64,000 nucleotides of DNA from Gnetum montanum. Taxonomy: Eukaryota > Streptophyta > Gnetopsida > Gnetales > Gnetaceae. Positions 46,756 to 57,946 of this stretch are shown piece after piece. The notes under the pieces were generated by a model, which worked only from the letters and a program-made list of their open reading frames with translations, searched no databases and was not told the DNA's origin. Every line of letters starts with the position of its first letter. Positions within the stretch are counted from its first letter, which is position 1. The DNA lies in NCBI GenBank assembly GCA_015680685.1, contig MNCI01025116.1, positions 221,903 through 285,902 of the forward strand. The letters are read 5' to 3'. Made by a program: the position numbers and the translations under genes.

Positions 46756-46760
46756 ACTAG

Positions 46761-48157
46761 TTAAGATCTTTTGCATGACCTAGGCTTGTTAAAGTCCAAT
46801 GATTTTCTTTTGTAATAGAAGAATGAAAAAAATCCTAGATCAAAAGAGAGGATAAGTTTGATTTACCTCTTCAATGGTACACTTACTAAAGGATAATTTA
46901 GCACCATGAGGTAAATTAAGCTAAGCTTCTAATTGCCATCTATAACCTTTGTTGTTTTTTCCACTCTAGCTACTACCTTGATAGCACTAGTATGGTATGC
47001 CAAAAGGACCACTAAGCATAGATTTCTTGATTTTTATAATGATGGGAAAACCATGGATACTAGAGGAAAATCTAGTAACATTCTCATCAAAAGAGTTAAT
47101 CACATTTAGCATTTTAGCCTACTACATAGATGGAAAAGGTAGCATAAGGAGGATAAGCAAACATGCATTTATTAACCTCTATGAGATAACCCCAGGAGCC
47201 TTATTCACCAATCATTCTTATATGCCATCTACCACCTCCCAATTGAGGAGAACCTTCTCCTTAATAAGGCCTAAAGTGATCTCAATGATAGTATACTCAC
47301 ACATAGAATTTGCAATGTAGAGCAGTGCAAGGTGATTAATAAGATATCCTTCAAAAAATTAAGCATCAAACACTATAAAACTTTAAAATAATCACCATAT
47401 TAAAAAAATTTTAGCTTTACTAGGTTTAGATGAATGTAAGCAAAGGTTAGGAGACCTTGCATGCATGCCTAAATCTTGAAGTTCCTAAAACTCATGTGCA
47501 CAGTTGTTAGCTAGACATATTTAGTACATTCAAGAATACTGCAACTTATAGTTATTAAACTCTATAGCAAGTTGACTGAGCTTGAATCCTTATGCTTTAG
47601 CCTCATTGAAACTGTTCCAAAGTAGTGTGAATAATAGATAAAGTTTGATTATTAGCCACAAGTTCCGTAGTGTGTACCTCATATCTAAACAAGACAAACA
47701 AAAACCCAAAGACCTCAAGACAAAAAATTTCAAAAAAAATCATAAATAAACAATAAAATAATACAAAACAACCTTATCCTTCTAGTAAGTTGAAAAAGCT
47801 ATGGGGAATTCTAGAATAGGGAGTTTAACCTATTCCCAATCATTAGGATACTATTAAGATGATACATCATGAATTCTTGCATCCTTTAAATTTGTGATAA
47901 CTATTGAGGATCCATAGAACATGGGCTTCCATATTGATCCATCTCCATAATAGCTTTGGGATCATCCTTTATGAACTTAAGGATATACTAAGAAGACCCC
48001 TCCTCCCCTAGCCAAAGTTTCAATAATGGTCCTTGAAACATTTATGGCTAAGTTTTCCCATATGATCACACTAAACTATTATAGTAGATAAAGCAAGAAG
48101 TCCTTGGTGCTAGGGTGAATCACACATGAGTCAACTCATCAAATCACATATGGAAAG
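46761..48157 (-). pseudogene. minus-strand coding remnant G, middle part
   Basis: Minus-strand reading of 47,330-46,980 gives IANSMCEYTIIEITLGLIKE, KVLLNWEVVDGI, LVNKAPGV, then INACLLILLMLPFPSM and MLNVINSFDENVTRFSSSI; 47,680-47,430 gives a Leu/Gln/Asn-rich, coiled-coil-like tract (ELVANNQTL, LSQLAIEFNNYKLQ). The product is unknown. With 35,630-37,554 it forms one interrupted coding region on the minus strand, broken by element B. Solo LTR C is inserted at its upstream end. Confidence 0.35.
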
Positions 48158-48945
48158 TGATGAGACGCGATTTACACTAGGCTGCGATATCGNNNNNNNN
48201 NNNNNNNNNNNNNNNNNNNNNNNNNNNNNNNNNNNNNNNNNNNNNNNNNNNNNNNNNNNNNNNNNNNNNNNNNNNNNNNNNNNNNNNNNNNNNNNNNNNN
48301 NNNNNNNNNNNNNNNNNNNNNNNNNNNNNNNNNNNNNNNNNNNNNNNNNNNNNNNNNNNNNNNNNNNNNNNNNNNNNNNNNNNNNNNNNNNNNNNNNNNN
48401 NNNNNNNNNNNNNNNNNNNNNNNNNNNNNNNNNNNNNNNNNNNNNNNNNNNNNNNNNNNNNNNNNNNNNNNNNNNNNNNNNNNNNNNNNNNNNNNNNNNN
48501 NNNNNNNNNNNNNNNNNNNNNNNNNNNNNNNNNNNNNNNNNNNNNNNNNNNNNNNNNNNNNNNNNNNNNNNNNNNNNNNNNNNNNNNNNGATTAGCGTTT
48601 GGTAAGCTGCAGTTGCATAGTTCAGGGTGTGTCCGACAAGTGGGAACGGATGCTGACGCTAGTTAATTTAGACTTAGATCTTAGTTAGAGTTAGTTTAGT
48701 TTTCTCAACCCTTTCTCCTGGTAGCATAGAAGATAAGCCGAAAATACCAAAAAAATCACATACCTCAGACTTGCTTAACCATACACCGTGACACATACAA
48801 GCAAGCCTAGAAAAACAACGAACGATTAACCCCAAGTGTTTCTTGTGGCGTTAAGGCATTTAGTCTGCGGAGTTCGACCGGATCGCGCATGAACGCTCGT
48901 ATTCGTATGGTGGAGTGTAGGGCTACCTCACCACTCATCAGAAAG
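48153..48945 (+). mobile_element. solo LTR C with target duplication GAAAG
   Basis: LTR 48,158-48,940 (783 bp including the gap) starts TGATGAGACGCG and ends CTCACCACTCATCA; GAAAG lies on both sides (48,153-48,157 and 48,941-48,945). No internal region is present, so it is the product of LTR-LTR recombination. It keeps many CpG sites lost in A, B and D (for example GACCGGATCGCGCATGAACG at 48,876-48,895), so it is much younger or less methylated. Confidence 0.92.
48193..48589. other. assembly gap of 397 N
   Basis: The gap begins right after GCGATATCG in U3 and ends in the middle of R-U5. With the gap counted, the LTR has nearly the length of its relatives (817-942 bp), so the gap size is close to real. 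Any reading frame across it is meaningless. Confidence 1.
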
Positions 48946-49664
48946 GATACCTAAGGAAGAATAAGATGCTCACTAGTTTAATGACTATGAGTATGGGTTT
49001 GAGATAGGCCCCGTACATAGCATTAAAGCATATAAAAATCACAAAAATATGATAAGAAAATTTAATGCTAGCATGAAAACACTACCATGAAATGTACAAA
49101 AAAGAAAAATTTACAAAAATTAGGGTGTAAAATCCCCTTTTTGATGGTGAATTCAAAATATTGATAAATTCAAAATCAACTAGTTTAATTGCATCTCTGA
49201 ACCTAATCAATGATGTCAATGTCAGTGTTGTTTACACTAGTAAAGCTAACCTGGAACATAAGGGGAGAGGATACATTAAAGAGTCATCCATCTATTAAAA
49301 TTAGTTTGGAAAAAAGTAAAATGTGTTTAGAATTTTCAAAAAAAATATCTTGTTGGGGCTTCTCTAGGTATGCAACCATCTCCATTAAACATTAGCAAAG
49401 CATGAAAAATATTTGTCAACCAATCAAGAATGTTCTCTGTGGATGGCATGGATGATTTCTTTTGTTTAAGAAAATTTGGCATGAGATTTTTTTTTTTCAT
49501 GAAATCTACATCATTCATTGAATAGGATTCTGAGTGATAGTATAGAGTTTTTGTGCCATGGAGGGAAACTAAAGCATCCCTACAAAATTCAAAAGAAATT
49601 GGATGCCTCAGTCATTACTTCAACTAGCAACTAGTTAACAAATTAACAAAATTACTAGTTGGGC
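48946..49664 (-). pseudogene. possible upstream part of remnant G
   Basis: On the minus strand 49,518-49,250 reads an open stretch with MPNFLKQKKSSMPSTENILD, WLTNIFHALLMFNGDGCIPR and, past a stop, QTNFNRWMTL. This looks like real protein composition but matches no family I know. The rest, 48,946-49,200, is AT-rich noncoding. Its relation to G is inferred from strand and position. Confidence 0.3.
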
Positions 49665-50786
49665 TATTGAAACACCACAAAATTTTGTCTCAACTACAAA
49701 TTTTCCTAATTGTCAAAATGGTGGCACTTTATCCAAATTTTTCTAAGTGTTAAATGCAATTAGCTCCAACTACTAGTTTTGCAATTTTTTTCTAACTACT
49801 AAGTTACGCGTCCCACACGTAACACAAGGTTAGCATAGCAACTAGAGTTAGAAAATTTTTAAACTTTTTCTGGTCACCTCTATAGTTAGAATTTTTTTTT
49901 AATTTTTCATATGGTCCCACCTACCACATTACCATATGGCACCTGATCCATGTTTTGCACTAACCCTAACCCTATAAATACCCCTAGACCTCCAACATTT
50001 TAATGGTTGGCATTCCCAAGCAATTGGCATTCATAAGCATTTGGCATTCCCTGATGGTTGACATTCCCAAGTAGTTGGCATTCTCAAACAGTTGGTATTC
50101 CCAAATAGTGGGCATTCCTTGGACATGAGCATTTTTAGCAATTGGCATTTAGCATTTGACACTGAGCATCTTTGGGTGAACAAGACCTAGATGCATTCAT
50201 AGAGAGGTAGAGTTACACATCATAGCCCACTATAGTACTGTTGTAACCCTACATAACACCACTGAGACTATGATTGCACTTCCACTATGCCTATTGTACA
50301 TTGTGTACCTTCTAAGACCCTTTTGGAGTTAACTATGCCTCCATTTGGGGAAATGTTCCATTTCTCTCTCCTATATATAGAATTTTCTTGCATTTTTCTA
50401 ATGTCTTTTTGCACTTTTTCACGTGTTGTCATACTATACGACACTTGGGTGGTAGTCTCCATGGTTTGATACCCTCATTTCAGTTGAAACCCTTAGCTAC
50501 GCTTGCCCCCATTCCATGGCTACACTCCACACTTAGCATCACAAAACACTACTTTGATACTTAGCACTATTTTACATCACTTTCATTTGCATTTTAGCTA
50601 ACCATGCCACCCCCTAGTTGCACCTACTACCTTGGTTGCAACCAAAAAAGTCCCTATTTGATCAACAAGATCGTTTAGGGCACTCCACCTTTGTTTCCAA
50701 CAAGGCCCTTACATGGAGGTGAGGTTAAGACTATGCATCCCTTGATCCCTCAATGATTCCAGCCACCAATGTTTTTGGTTGTTATA
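49665..50786 (+). repeat. 5' LTR of element E
   Basis: Aligns with 56,681-57,946. Shared blocks: ACCACAAAATTTTGTCTCAA, GTCAAAATGGTGGCACTTTA, CGCGTCCCACACGTAACACA. TATA box TATAAATA at 49,973-49,980. It is followed by 17-bp repeats at 50,005-50,130. The right end is set at GGTTGTTATA, where similarity to the 3' LTR ends (GGTCATTACA there). Confidence 0.8.
50005..50130 (+). repeat. 17-bp hairpin repeats in the 5' LTR of E, about 7 units
   Basis: Unit TTGGCATTCCCAAGTGG. TTGG and CCAA can pair around CATTC. The array starts about 30 bp after the TATA box, so it should lie in the RNA leader. Confidence 0.8.
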
Positions 50787-51295
50787 GTTTTATGGTGCTA
50801 TAAGGAGGGCCTCACCATTTTCTTTTGCATTTTTTGATTGTTGTCCCACGTGGTCTCTCCACCATCGGTTGGTGTAGATTGGACCCTATCATCAGTTTCC
50901 TTGGAACCTCGCTAGACAAAAGCCAAAGCATATCTTTAGTACATAACTAAAATTCTAGGCACTTGAGAGAGCATAGTTAGTTCTAGCATAGTGAGTGTAA
51001 CACCAGAGTTAGCCATTTTCAGTAGCTTTCACAATTAGCATATTTTCTGCATTTCCATACTTAGCATTTTTTCTACATTTTCATACTTAGCATTTTTTTT
51101 TTGCATTTTCATGCTTAGTCAAATTTTCTACAGTTTTACACTTAGTCAATTTCTTGTAGTTTCCGTACTCAGCCATTTTTCTACATTTTCAGATTTAGCT
51201 ATGTTTCTGCTACTAGCAAACTTAGTCATTTTTCTACAGTTTTTAGAGTTAGTAGTTTTTTGCAAATAGTAATTCTCATAACTCGATCTATGAAC
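50787..51295 (+). other. leader of element E
   Basis: Starts GTTTTATGGTGCTATAAGGA, a candidate but unidentified primer-binding site. 51,030-51,260 holds a run of CATACTTAGCATTTT-type repeats similar in kind to the leader upstream of F. No gene. Confidence 0.5.
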
Positions 51296-54200
51296 ATGAA
51301 TCCAAGTTACCCATCTACATCGGTGTCTAGTACATTTGACACCATGATCCACCCAGAGTGTGTTGCACTAAGTCATGAATAATACAATTTTTTCTGTGCC
51401 AAAATCCAAGTAGGATTACCAGTTGATTGCCTTGACTTGGAGGTAAAACAAGACTACAAACAAGTTCATTGAGATGGACAAGGGTACAACCCCTCCTTGT
51501 TCAACATAATCCCACTCACAGAGTTCTACCACTATCTATTGTTCCAACTCATCCATGCAAGTGAGCATGATGTAGGGACAACCTACAAAGAAGCCTCATA
51601 GAAGAAAGAAGATGAGTTCAAGGCTTGCTCTAAACATGAGAGTCCCCTCTACACTGTCTTCCAACAACTACTCCCTAGTACAACCCCTCCTTAGTTTGGT
51701 CCACTTGTCCTCTCTAAGATGGTGATCATGTCAATTTAGTATTTATTGTAAGCAACCACTACATGTTCCCAACTGTATCCTCATGCATGGGCCACCTCCT
51801 AGCCCTAGACAACTCAGGCATCCTATGTCTTTCTTGTCTCATCAATGCCCATGGCATACATCCAACCCACTTGTGTCTGGCCTACCTTGGTTACCACATC
51901 CATCGCTTAGCTAATGCATCAACTAAATCCATCTGCTATGACATAAACTACAACAACCATCCACTATGATGTTAAACTAGCAAGGACCATCTGCTATGAT
52001 GTTAAACTAGCAATGGCCATCTGCTATGATGTTAAACTAGCAAACTCCGCAACCAACAATTTGACCCTATGCTATGCAACCAACACACGCCTAGCTAATG
52101 TAATTGGTTGGCACATCTCCAAGCTTTGATTAGACATTCCAATTGATCCAATGTTTTATGGAGGAGATCAACCAACTTAAAGCTACCTCCTTTGAAGCCA
52201 TCAAGGTGGTGCACTTCTACCAAGATGACCCCATAAGCCCTATAGTCCCACCCTTGACTCTTCCAACTGGGGTCCAACTACCTTAGCTTACTAAGTACAA
52301 TGGTAAAGGGGATCCCAACACATACTTGGTAACATTTTTATCTAGGTGCCTACTCTTTCAAGCCTAGCCACATGTCATCATGCACATGTTTCCCATGTCA
52401 CGCACTAGCAAGGCCTTAGATTGGTATCACATGCTACCCAAGGCCTCAATTTCTTCTTTGGAGGATCTCATAAGCTAATTTGTAACATGCTTTAGGTACA
52501 ACCTAAAGCCCAAAGCAACCCTTGACAAACTCATGCAAGTCAATCAAGGGCCCATAGAGCCCATGCCAAAATTCCTCAAATGCTGGAACACTGCATTAAG
52601 TGAAATGCATGAACCCTTCGTAGAGACACACCTATTAACCATCTTCAAGGGTGTAGTGACCAACTTCATCAAGTCCAAACTATATTATCTAGCCTTGAAG
52701 TCCCTCAACCAAGCCTTTGCCCAAACAAAGGGCATAGAAAAGGCAACCTAGGCTAGTAACAACTTGGCCTACATGGCCTACAGAAACAAACATGTGCACA
52801 AGAAAAACACAATAATGGCAATAGTGGTTGTAAGCAAAAAAGCAACCAACCAGAGCCCAACAACTAAGTAGCCCAAGGCCCTAGCTCACAAAGCCACCAA
52901 CTTTGGCACCAACTATCCTACATCAGTAGGAGCCATCCCAAGGCCCAACTTTGAGTATACGGATTGTTGAAAGTATACATTGCTATCGATGGGATCCTAT
53001 GAACTACTAGAGCAAATCTTGCAAGCCAAGCCAATCCAACACAAAAAAATATTGGATATTGTCCATCAAAAACATGATAGGTACTACAAACTACTAAGGA
53101 ACCCTACCTTAGCAATACCAACTGAGCCCTTAGTCCCACAACACTTCAAGCTAGACCAATATTATCATTACCATCAGCTATCTAGTCATAGTACAGAAAA
53201 TTATCATGCTTTGTAGGATGACCTGCAAAGAATGATAGAATGGGGTCAATTGATTCTTGACATACTAAGCTAATCCAACATAGATGATCCCTCCTATGTC
53301 ATAAAATCCATCAGTATAGGTGAAAATTCTAAACCTGTGTAACAACCTTCTATGATTTGTATGCCTCCTAACAAGGTAACGATCCCCTTAGCCGCCACAA
53401 GCAAGAGGCCTCACTTTGTTATCAAAGTGCCACCTCGAGCATCCACAACACCCTTTGTGATCAAGGTCTCACAACAACTGTTTACCAAGACATTAAGTTG
53501 GCATGAGGTAGCAACAATAACCACTATGCAACCTTTTTTCATCAAGGTTCCATAACAAGTTAGCCCTACAATAACTCCTAAACCATCATTCTTCATAAGG
53601 GTGTCATAACATGATGACCCCTCACCTACTAGAAGCCAAATAGTGGGCAATGTCTCAACCTCTCCTCCTTCAAGGACTGATCCCACTAGAAACCCAAGTA
53701 GGCCTACCAAATGGAAACATAAGAGGATGAACAAGTGCCTCACAACCCTCATGGTTGAAGCAAAGGCCACAACCAGCAAGTAACAACCAAACACTGGGGC
53801 CCTTTCCCTCAAGCAGGCCAAGCAACCCAAGCCCAAGTTCCCTCTATGAGAGATTTGTCTCTCAAGCTGCATGAAGGAAGTTAAGGCTAACACAATGGCT
53901 AATGATAAGGACTTTGTAGCTACAATAACCTAGGTGAAAAAAATGCTTAAGCAAAAGAACACAAATGTTAAGCTTATATGAGCTAGTCATGATCTCATCT
54001 ACTTACCACTAAGCATTGGCCAAGATGTTGGTCTTCATTCCTATTACAATGGACATCCCTGTAGATGAAAACATCATCCATGCAATGATGTTGCTCCTTG
54101 CACCACAAGAATTAGGTTCAACATTCCTAGAATTTCATGAAAATGTAGTCAACGTCACCTTGAATAAGGAGAGGTCACTACAACTCCACTATCCATTAGC

Positions 54201-54914
54201 ATACATGTTGGATAGTGCACCATCCATAGAGTGCATGTCGATGATGGTGTAGCAACAAACATAGTCATGTACTCCATCATTGATAAGTTAGGTGTGGTAG
54301 ATAAAATCAGGCCAACCAAAACTACGTGTCTAAAATCTTTCAATAGATCATGCATCACCATCAAGGGTATAATCAACTTAGCCTTTAGGGTAGGAGAGTA
54401 ATTCCCCACCAACATAGATTTCACTATCATAGAGGAGATGCTAGGCTTCAACCTAATCCTAGGTAGACCTTGGCTAGCTCAACTATGGGTCATCTCCTCT
54501 CCCATCCACCAAGAAGTCCACCTTCCATACGAAGGTGGTCAAGTTATCATCTACAATGATAACACCTCCTCTTTAGCTATCCACAACATAGACATGGAGC
54601 AAGAGTTAGAGTTAAAGTTTCCTGGTGATGCACCTACAACAACTAATGCAATGCCTAACGCTAACACACCTGAATGAGTGGTTGAAGCCAATAGCCTCTC
54701 AAAGGATCCTAAGCCTTTCACGGCCCCTAATCCATGCCTAGTTAGGAAGCAACTACGTGACCAAGACTTTCCCTTGGCCAAAAATATGCTAAGCACCTAC
54801 TTACCCCTTACCTCCATGGGCCATGCATTTTTGGTTTTTGATACATTGCATTTGTTCATGCATTTACCTTTCACTTTCTTATCTAGTTTACACACTACTA
54901 TACTTTGTTTATGA
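51296..54914 (+). pseudogene. gag-protease polyprotein of element E (Tat-like, no RT)
   Basis: Start chosen at ATG 51,296 (MNPSYPSTSVSSTFDTMIHP), which runs in frame into YNFFCAKIQVGLP, conserved with F. A 30-bp repeat follows at 51,957-52,045. Gag core 52,150-52,750: ALDWYHMLPKASISSLEDLI, LMQVNQGPIEPMPKFLKCW and HLLTIFKGVVTNFIKSKLYY. A Cys/His-type block is at 53,150 (FKLDQYYHYHQLSSHSTEN), with the Cys changed. A Thr/Pro-rich spacer runs 53,280-53,740. Protease-like part 53,990-54,560: VHVDDGVATNIVMYSIIDKL, then GFNLILGRPWLAQLWVI and VHLPYEGG. Ends at a stop at 54,914. Fewer stops than F, so probably younger. Confidence 0.65.
51957..52045 (+). repeat. 30-bp tandem repeat inside gag of E, 3 copies
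   Basis: Unit contains CTATGATGTTAAACTAGCAA. Three copies in a row; the period is a multiple of three, so it adds ten codons per copy. The same core motif recurs in the 3' tail of E. Confidence 0.85.
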
Positions 54915-56670
54915 ATTTCTACTTTTTTTACACATCCATCCACTTAGCTTATGCATTACATTTAAAAAATATCAAAAACACATAAAAATAGAAAAAATAT
55001 AAAACTATAAAAACACATGGCTTGAAAATACCTTAAGCTAGTGATGGTTTGAAATGGCCTTAAACTAGCACATGTGCCCTAAAATGGCTTTAAACTATCA
55101 CTGCAGCCTAGAATAGCCTAAAATTATCACTCTTCACATTGCTTTCCTTTCATTTGTGCATTTTAAATCTATTTACAATAGGCGCCACTTGATGTTGATT
55201 TTCTAGTTGATTTTTGTAGGATCTTGTAGGCACACAGCATGACTATGCATGCAATAGCACACCTCACACAAGCAAGGTAGGCACTTGTCCACCATGACAT
55301 AGAAAAATGGCAGAAAAAATATGCTATGACTATAAACTAGTGTAGCAATTTGCTATGACTATAAATTAGCACAGATTGTCCTTGGGTCATGATGTTAAAC
55401 TAGCATGGCATCCACCATCTACTATGATGTTAAAATGGCATCCAACAATCTCCTAGGTCTACAAAATAGCACATCATGGTTTGCCAAGACTTTCAATTGG
55501 ATTCACAATTTTCTAGGACTTTAAACTAGCATGTTGATAATCTTTTGGAGCACTTTCCATTCGTGTGGCCTTTGCAGAACTTGCAGCATTATCGCCTTGG
55601 CACTTTCGTTGGCTTCCTAAGCACTTACAACTGGCATAGCATTTGATGCATTTGCAGCATCTTCACATCCAACACTTGCAGAATCTTCACATCTAGAATT
55701 TGCACTTGCATTTCATGTTGTGTGGTTTTCTTTTCTTCTTGGAGTTGTGTTTTTAGGATGAAGCCTCAGAGGTGGTCATGCAGAGATGCATCTCATCATA
55801 GTAACAAGTTGTCACATCACTCTATTGTGCATGATTAGACTAGTTAAGCCACTCAAGAGTGCACATCCCCCTCATCCCATTATAGCCTACTCACATCCAC
55901 TCCTTGATCCCAATAGCCTCTCATCCTCTACATACTCACAATTACACAACCCTCTGATGCAAACACACTATGATGCATATGGCATTCTCCTCATGTCAAC
56001 TATAGAACCCATGGTAGATGTAATCCAACTCATCCCATGAGGATTCTTTGTTGGCTAGTCAAGGCCCAAGTAGATGTAACGTAACTCATCTTGAGGAGGA
56101 AACACCTATCCTACAAATGTGATGTGGTTGCATCAAAACAAAGCCCATCTACTTGATGGCCAACACCTTATAGCTAGCAATTAGCACTACGTTGAACCCA
56201 ATGAGGGTTTGCCTTGTAGTAAAGCAACAAAAAAAAATTAAAAACATTTAAATTAAAAAATAAAAAGAAGAAGAAGAAGAATGGGGAAAATCACATCCCC
56301 AAGAAAATTGATAATGTTGCAACCTTGCAAACAACCTAGCCTTGGATTTACTTTGACTATTTCATGATTACTCTAATGAGAGGTCAACGTTTCAAGGGCA
56401 AGCCACTTCACGCCATGGTCACCGTTAGTCGTGATGACTTTGCATCTTGCATCAAGATACACTATTTGCAATTTATTTCCTCTTCTTGCATTTCATCTTC
56501 CTAGCACATTTCCTACACACATTGACCCCACATACGCTTTTCCATTACACTCTTGAACATGGTGGAATCACACTTGATTTGGTATCAATGAGTGATGTTA
56601 GTCTCACATCTGTTGTGCTGCTTTATAATTCTTTATTGACATCTCTTGGGCAACTCCTCCAAATTTCAAC
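54915..56670 (+). other. 3' tail of element E with dispersed TTAAACTAGCA motifs
   Basis: No protein domain seen. Between 55,030 and 55,530 about eight variants of TTAAACTAGCA or CTATGATGTTAAACTAGCA occur, the motif that is tandem in gag. Reading frames at 55,786-56,040 and 56,447-56,686 have no recognised family. A short GAA run lies at 56,263-56,280. Confidence 0.55.
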
Positions 56671-56680
56671 AAAGAGGGGC
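56671..56680 (+). other. polypurine tract (element E)
   Basis: AAAGAGGGGC directly before the point where similarity to the 5' LTR begins. Confidence 0.5.
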
Positions 56681-57946
56681 CATTAAAATACCACAAAATT
56701 TTAGGTCTCAACTATAGATTTGGCTAAGTGTCAAAATGGTGGCACTTTACCCAAATTTTTCTAAGTGTTGAGTGTAGCTAGCTCCAACTAGCAATCTTGC
56801 AAATTTTTTCTAATTGGTAAGTTATGCATCCCACACGTAACACAAGGTGAGCATAGTAGCCAAAGTTAGAAAATTTTTGAACTTCTTCTGGTCACCTCTA
56901 GACTTAAATTTTTTTTTGAATTTTTCTTGTGGTCCCACCTACCACAATGCCACATGGCACTAACCCTAGCCCTATAAATACCCTTGGACACCCAACATTT
57001 TAACAATTGGCATTCCCAGGTGGTTGGCATTCCCAAGCGATTGGCATTCTCAAGTGGTTGAAATTCCTAGATGGTTGGCACTCCCAAGCCATTGGCATTC
57101 TTAGATGGTTGGCATTCCCATATGATTAGCATTCCTTGACAATTGGCATTCCTAGGTGGCTGGCATTCTCAAATAGTTGGCATTCCCAAGTGGTTTGCAT
57201 TCCTTGAATGTGAGCATTTTTAGCACTTGGAATTTGGCATTTGACACTGAGAATCTTTGGGTGAACAAGACCTAGATGCACTAGTAGAAATGCAAATTTG
57301 CACATCATAGCCCACTATAGCCCCATTATAGCCTTATAGAACACTACATGATACACCACGGTGGCCAACCTAGCAAGTATGGTTCATCACGATGAGCACA
57401 AGACTTCATGAGCTGACACCACTGAGACTATGACTACACTTTCACCGCACCTGTTGTACACTGTGTACCTTTTAAGACCCTTTTGGAGTTAATTGCACTA
57501 GAATTTAAGGTGGTTTTTAATTTCTCTCTTCAATTTCTAGTATTTTCTTACATTTTTCTTGTGTCTTTTTGCACTTTTTCATGTGTCATCACACTATACT
57601 ACACTTGGGCAGTAGTCTCCATGGGTTGACATCCTCATTTTGGTCAAAACCCTTGGCTATTCTTGCTCCCATTCCATGCCTATGCTCTATACTTAGCACT
57701 GTGAAATACTTCTTTGACACTAACCACCATTTTGTGTTGTTTTCACTTGCATTTTGACTAACCACACCATCCACCAATTGTACCCACCACCTTGGTTACA
57801 ACCAACAAAGTCCCTATTTGATCAACAAGACTATTTAGGGTGCTGCACCTACATTTCTAGTAAGGCCCTCACATGGAGGTAGGGTTAAGGCTATGTGTCC
57901 ATTAATCCCTCAATGATTCCAGACACTAATGTTTTTGGTCATTACA
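56681..57946 (+). repeat. 3' LTR of element E
   Basis: TATA box TATAAATA at 56,973-56,980. The 17-bp hairpin array at 57,003-57,215 has about 12 units against 7 in the 5' LTR. A segment of about 90 bp at 57,330-57,420 is absent from the 5' LTR. Ends GGTCATTACA. Confidence 0.8.
57003..57215 (+). repeat. 17-bp hairpin repeats in the 3' LTR of E, about 12 units
   Basis: Same TTGGCATTCCCAAGTGG unit as in the 5' LTR, expanded. Confidence 0.85.

Larger units (their letters stand above)
37550..46760 (+). mobile_element. Athila-like LTR retrotransposon B with target duplication
   Basis: Spans 37,555-46,755 with ACTAG on both sides (37,550-37,554 and 46,756-46,760). LTRs of 863 and 862 bp begin TGATAAAT and end TTCATCA. 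It holds a PBS, gag, RT, RNase H, integrase, tail and polypurine tract in the expected order; the protease is deleted. It is inserted in the opposite orientation into coding remnant G, so it is younger than G. Confidence 0.93.
49665..57946 (+). mobile_element. gag-protease-only LTR retrotransposon E
   Basis: Two related long repeats (49,665-50,786 and 56,681-57,946) flank a 5.9-kb interior. The interior has a leader, one gag-protease coding region (51,296-54,914) and a 1.75-kb repeat-rich 3' tail. I find no RT, RNase H or integrase motif in any frame. The plan resembles the plant TR-GAG class, but with a protease-like part. Left boundary uncertain by about 10 bp; the flanks ACTAG (49,654) and ACTAC (57,947) might be a decayed duplication, but this is weak. 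Confidence 0.7.

Noticed and set aside
48126-48605. Open frame across the N run
   Set aside because: The frame exists only because N is not a stop; it joins LTR sequence on both sides.
53411-53893. 160-codon minus-strand open frame in element E
   Set aside because: It lies antisense to the Thr/Pro-rich spacer of the gag-protease region, has no recognised domain, and its open state follows from the composition of the plus-strand coding frame.
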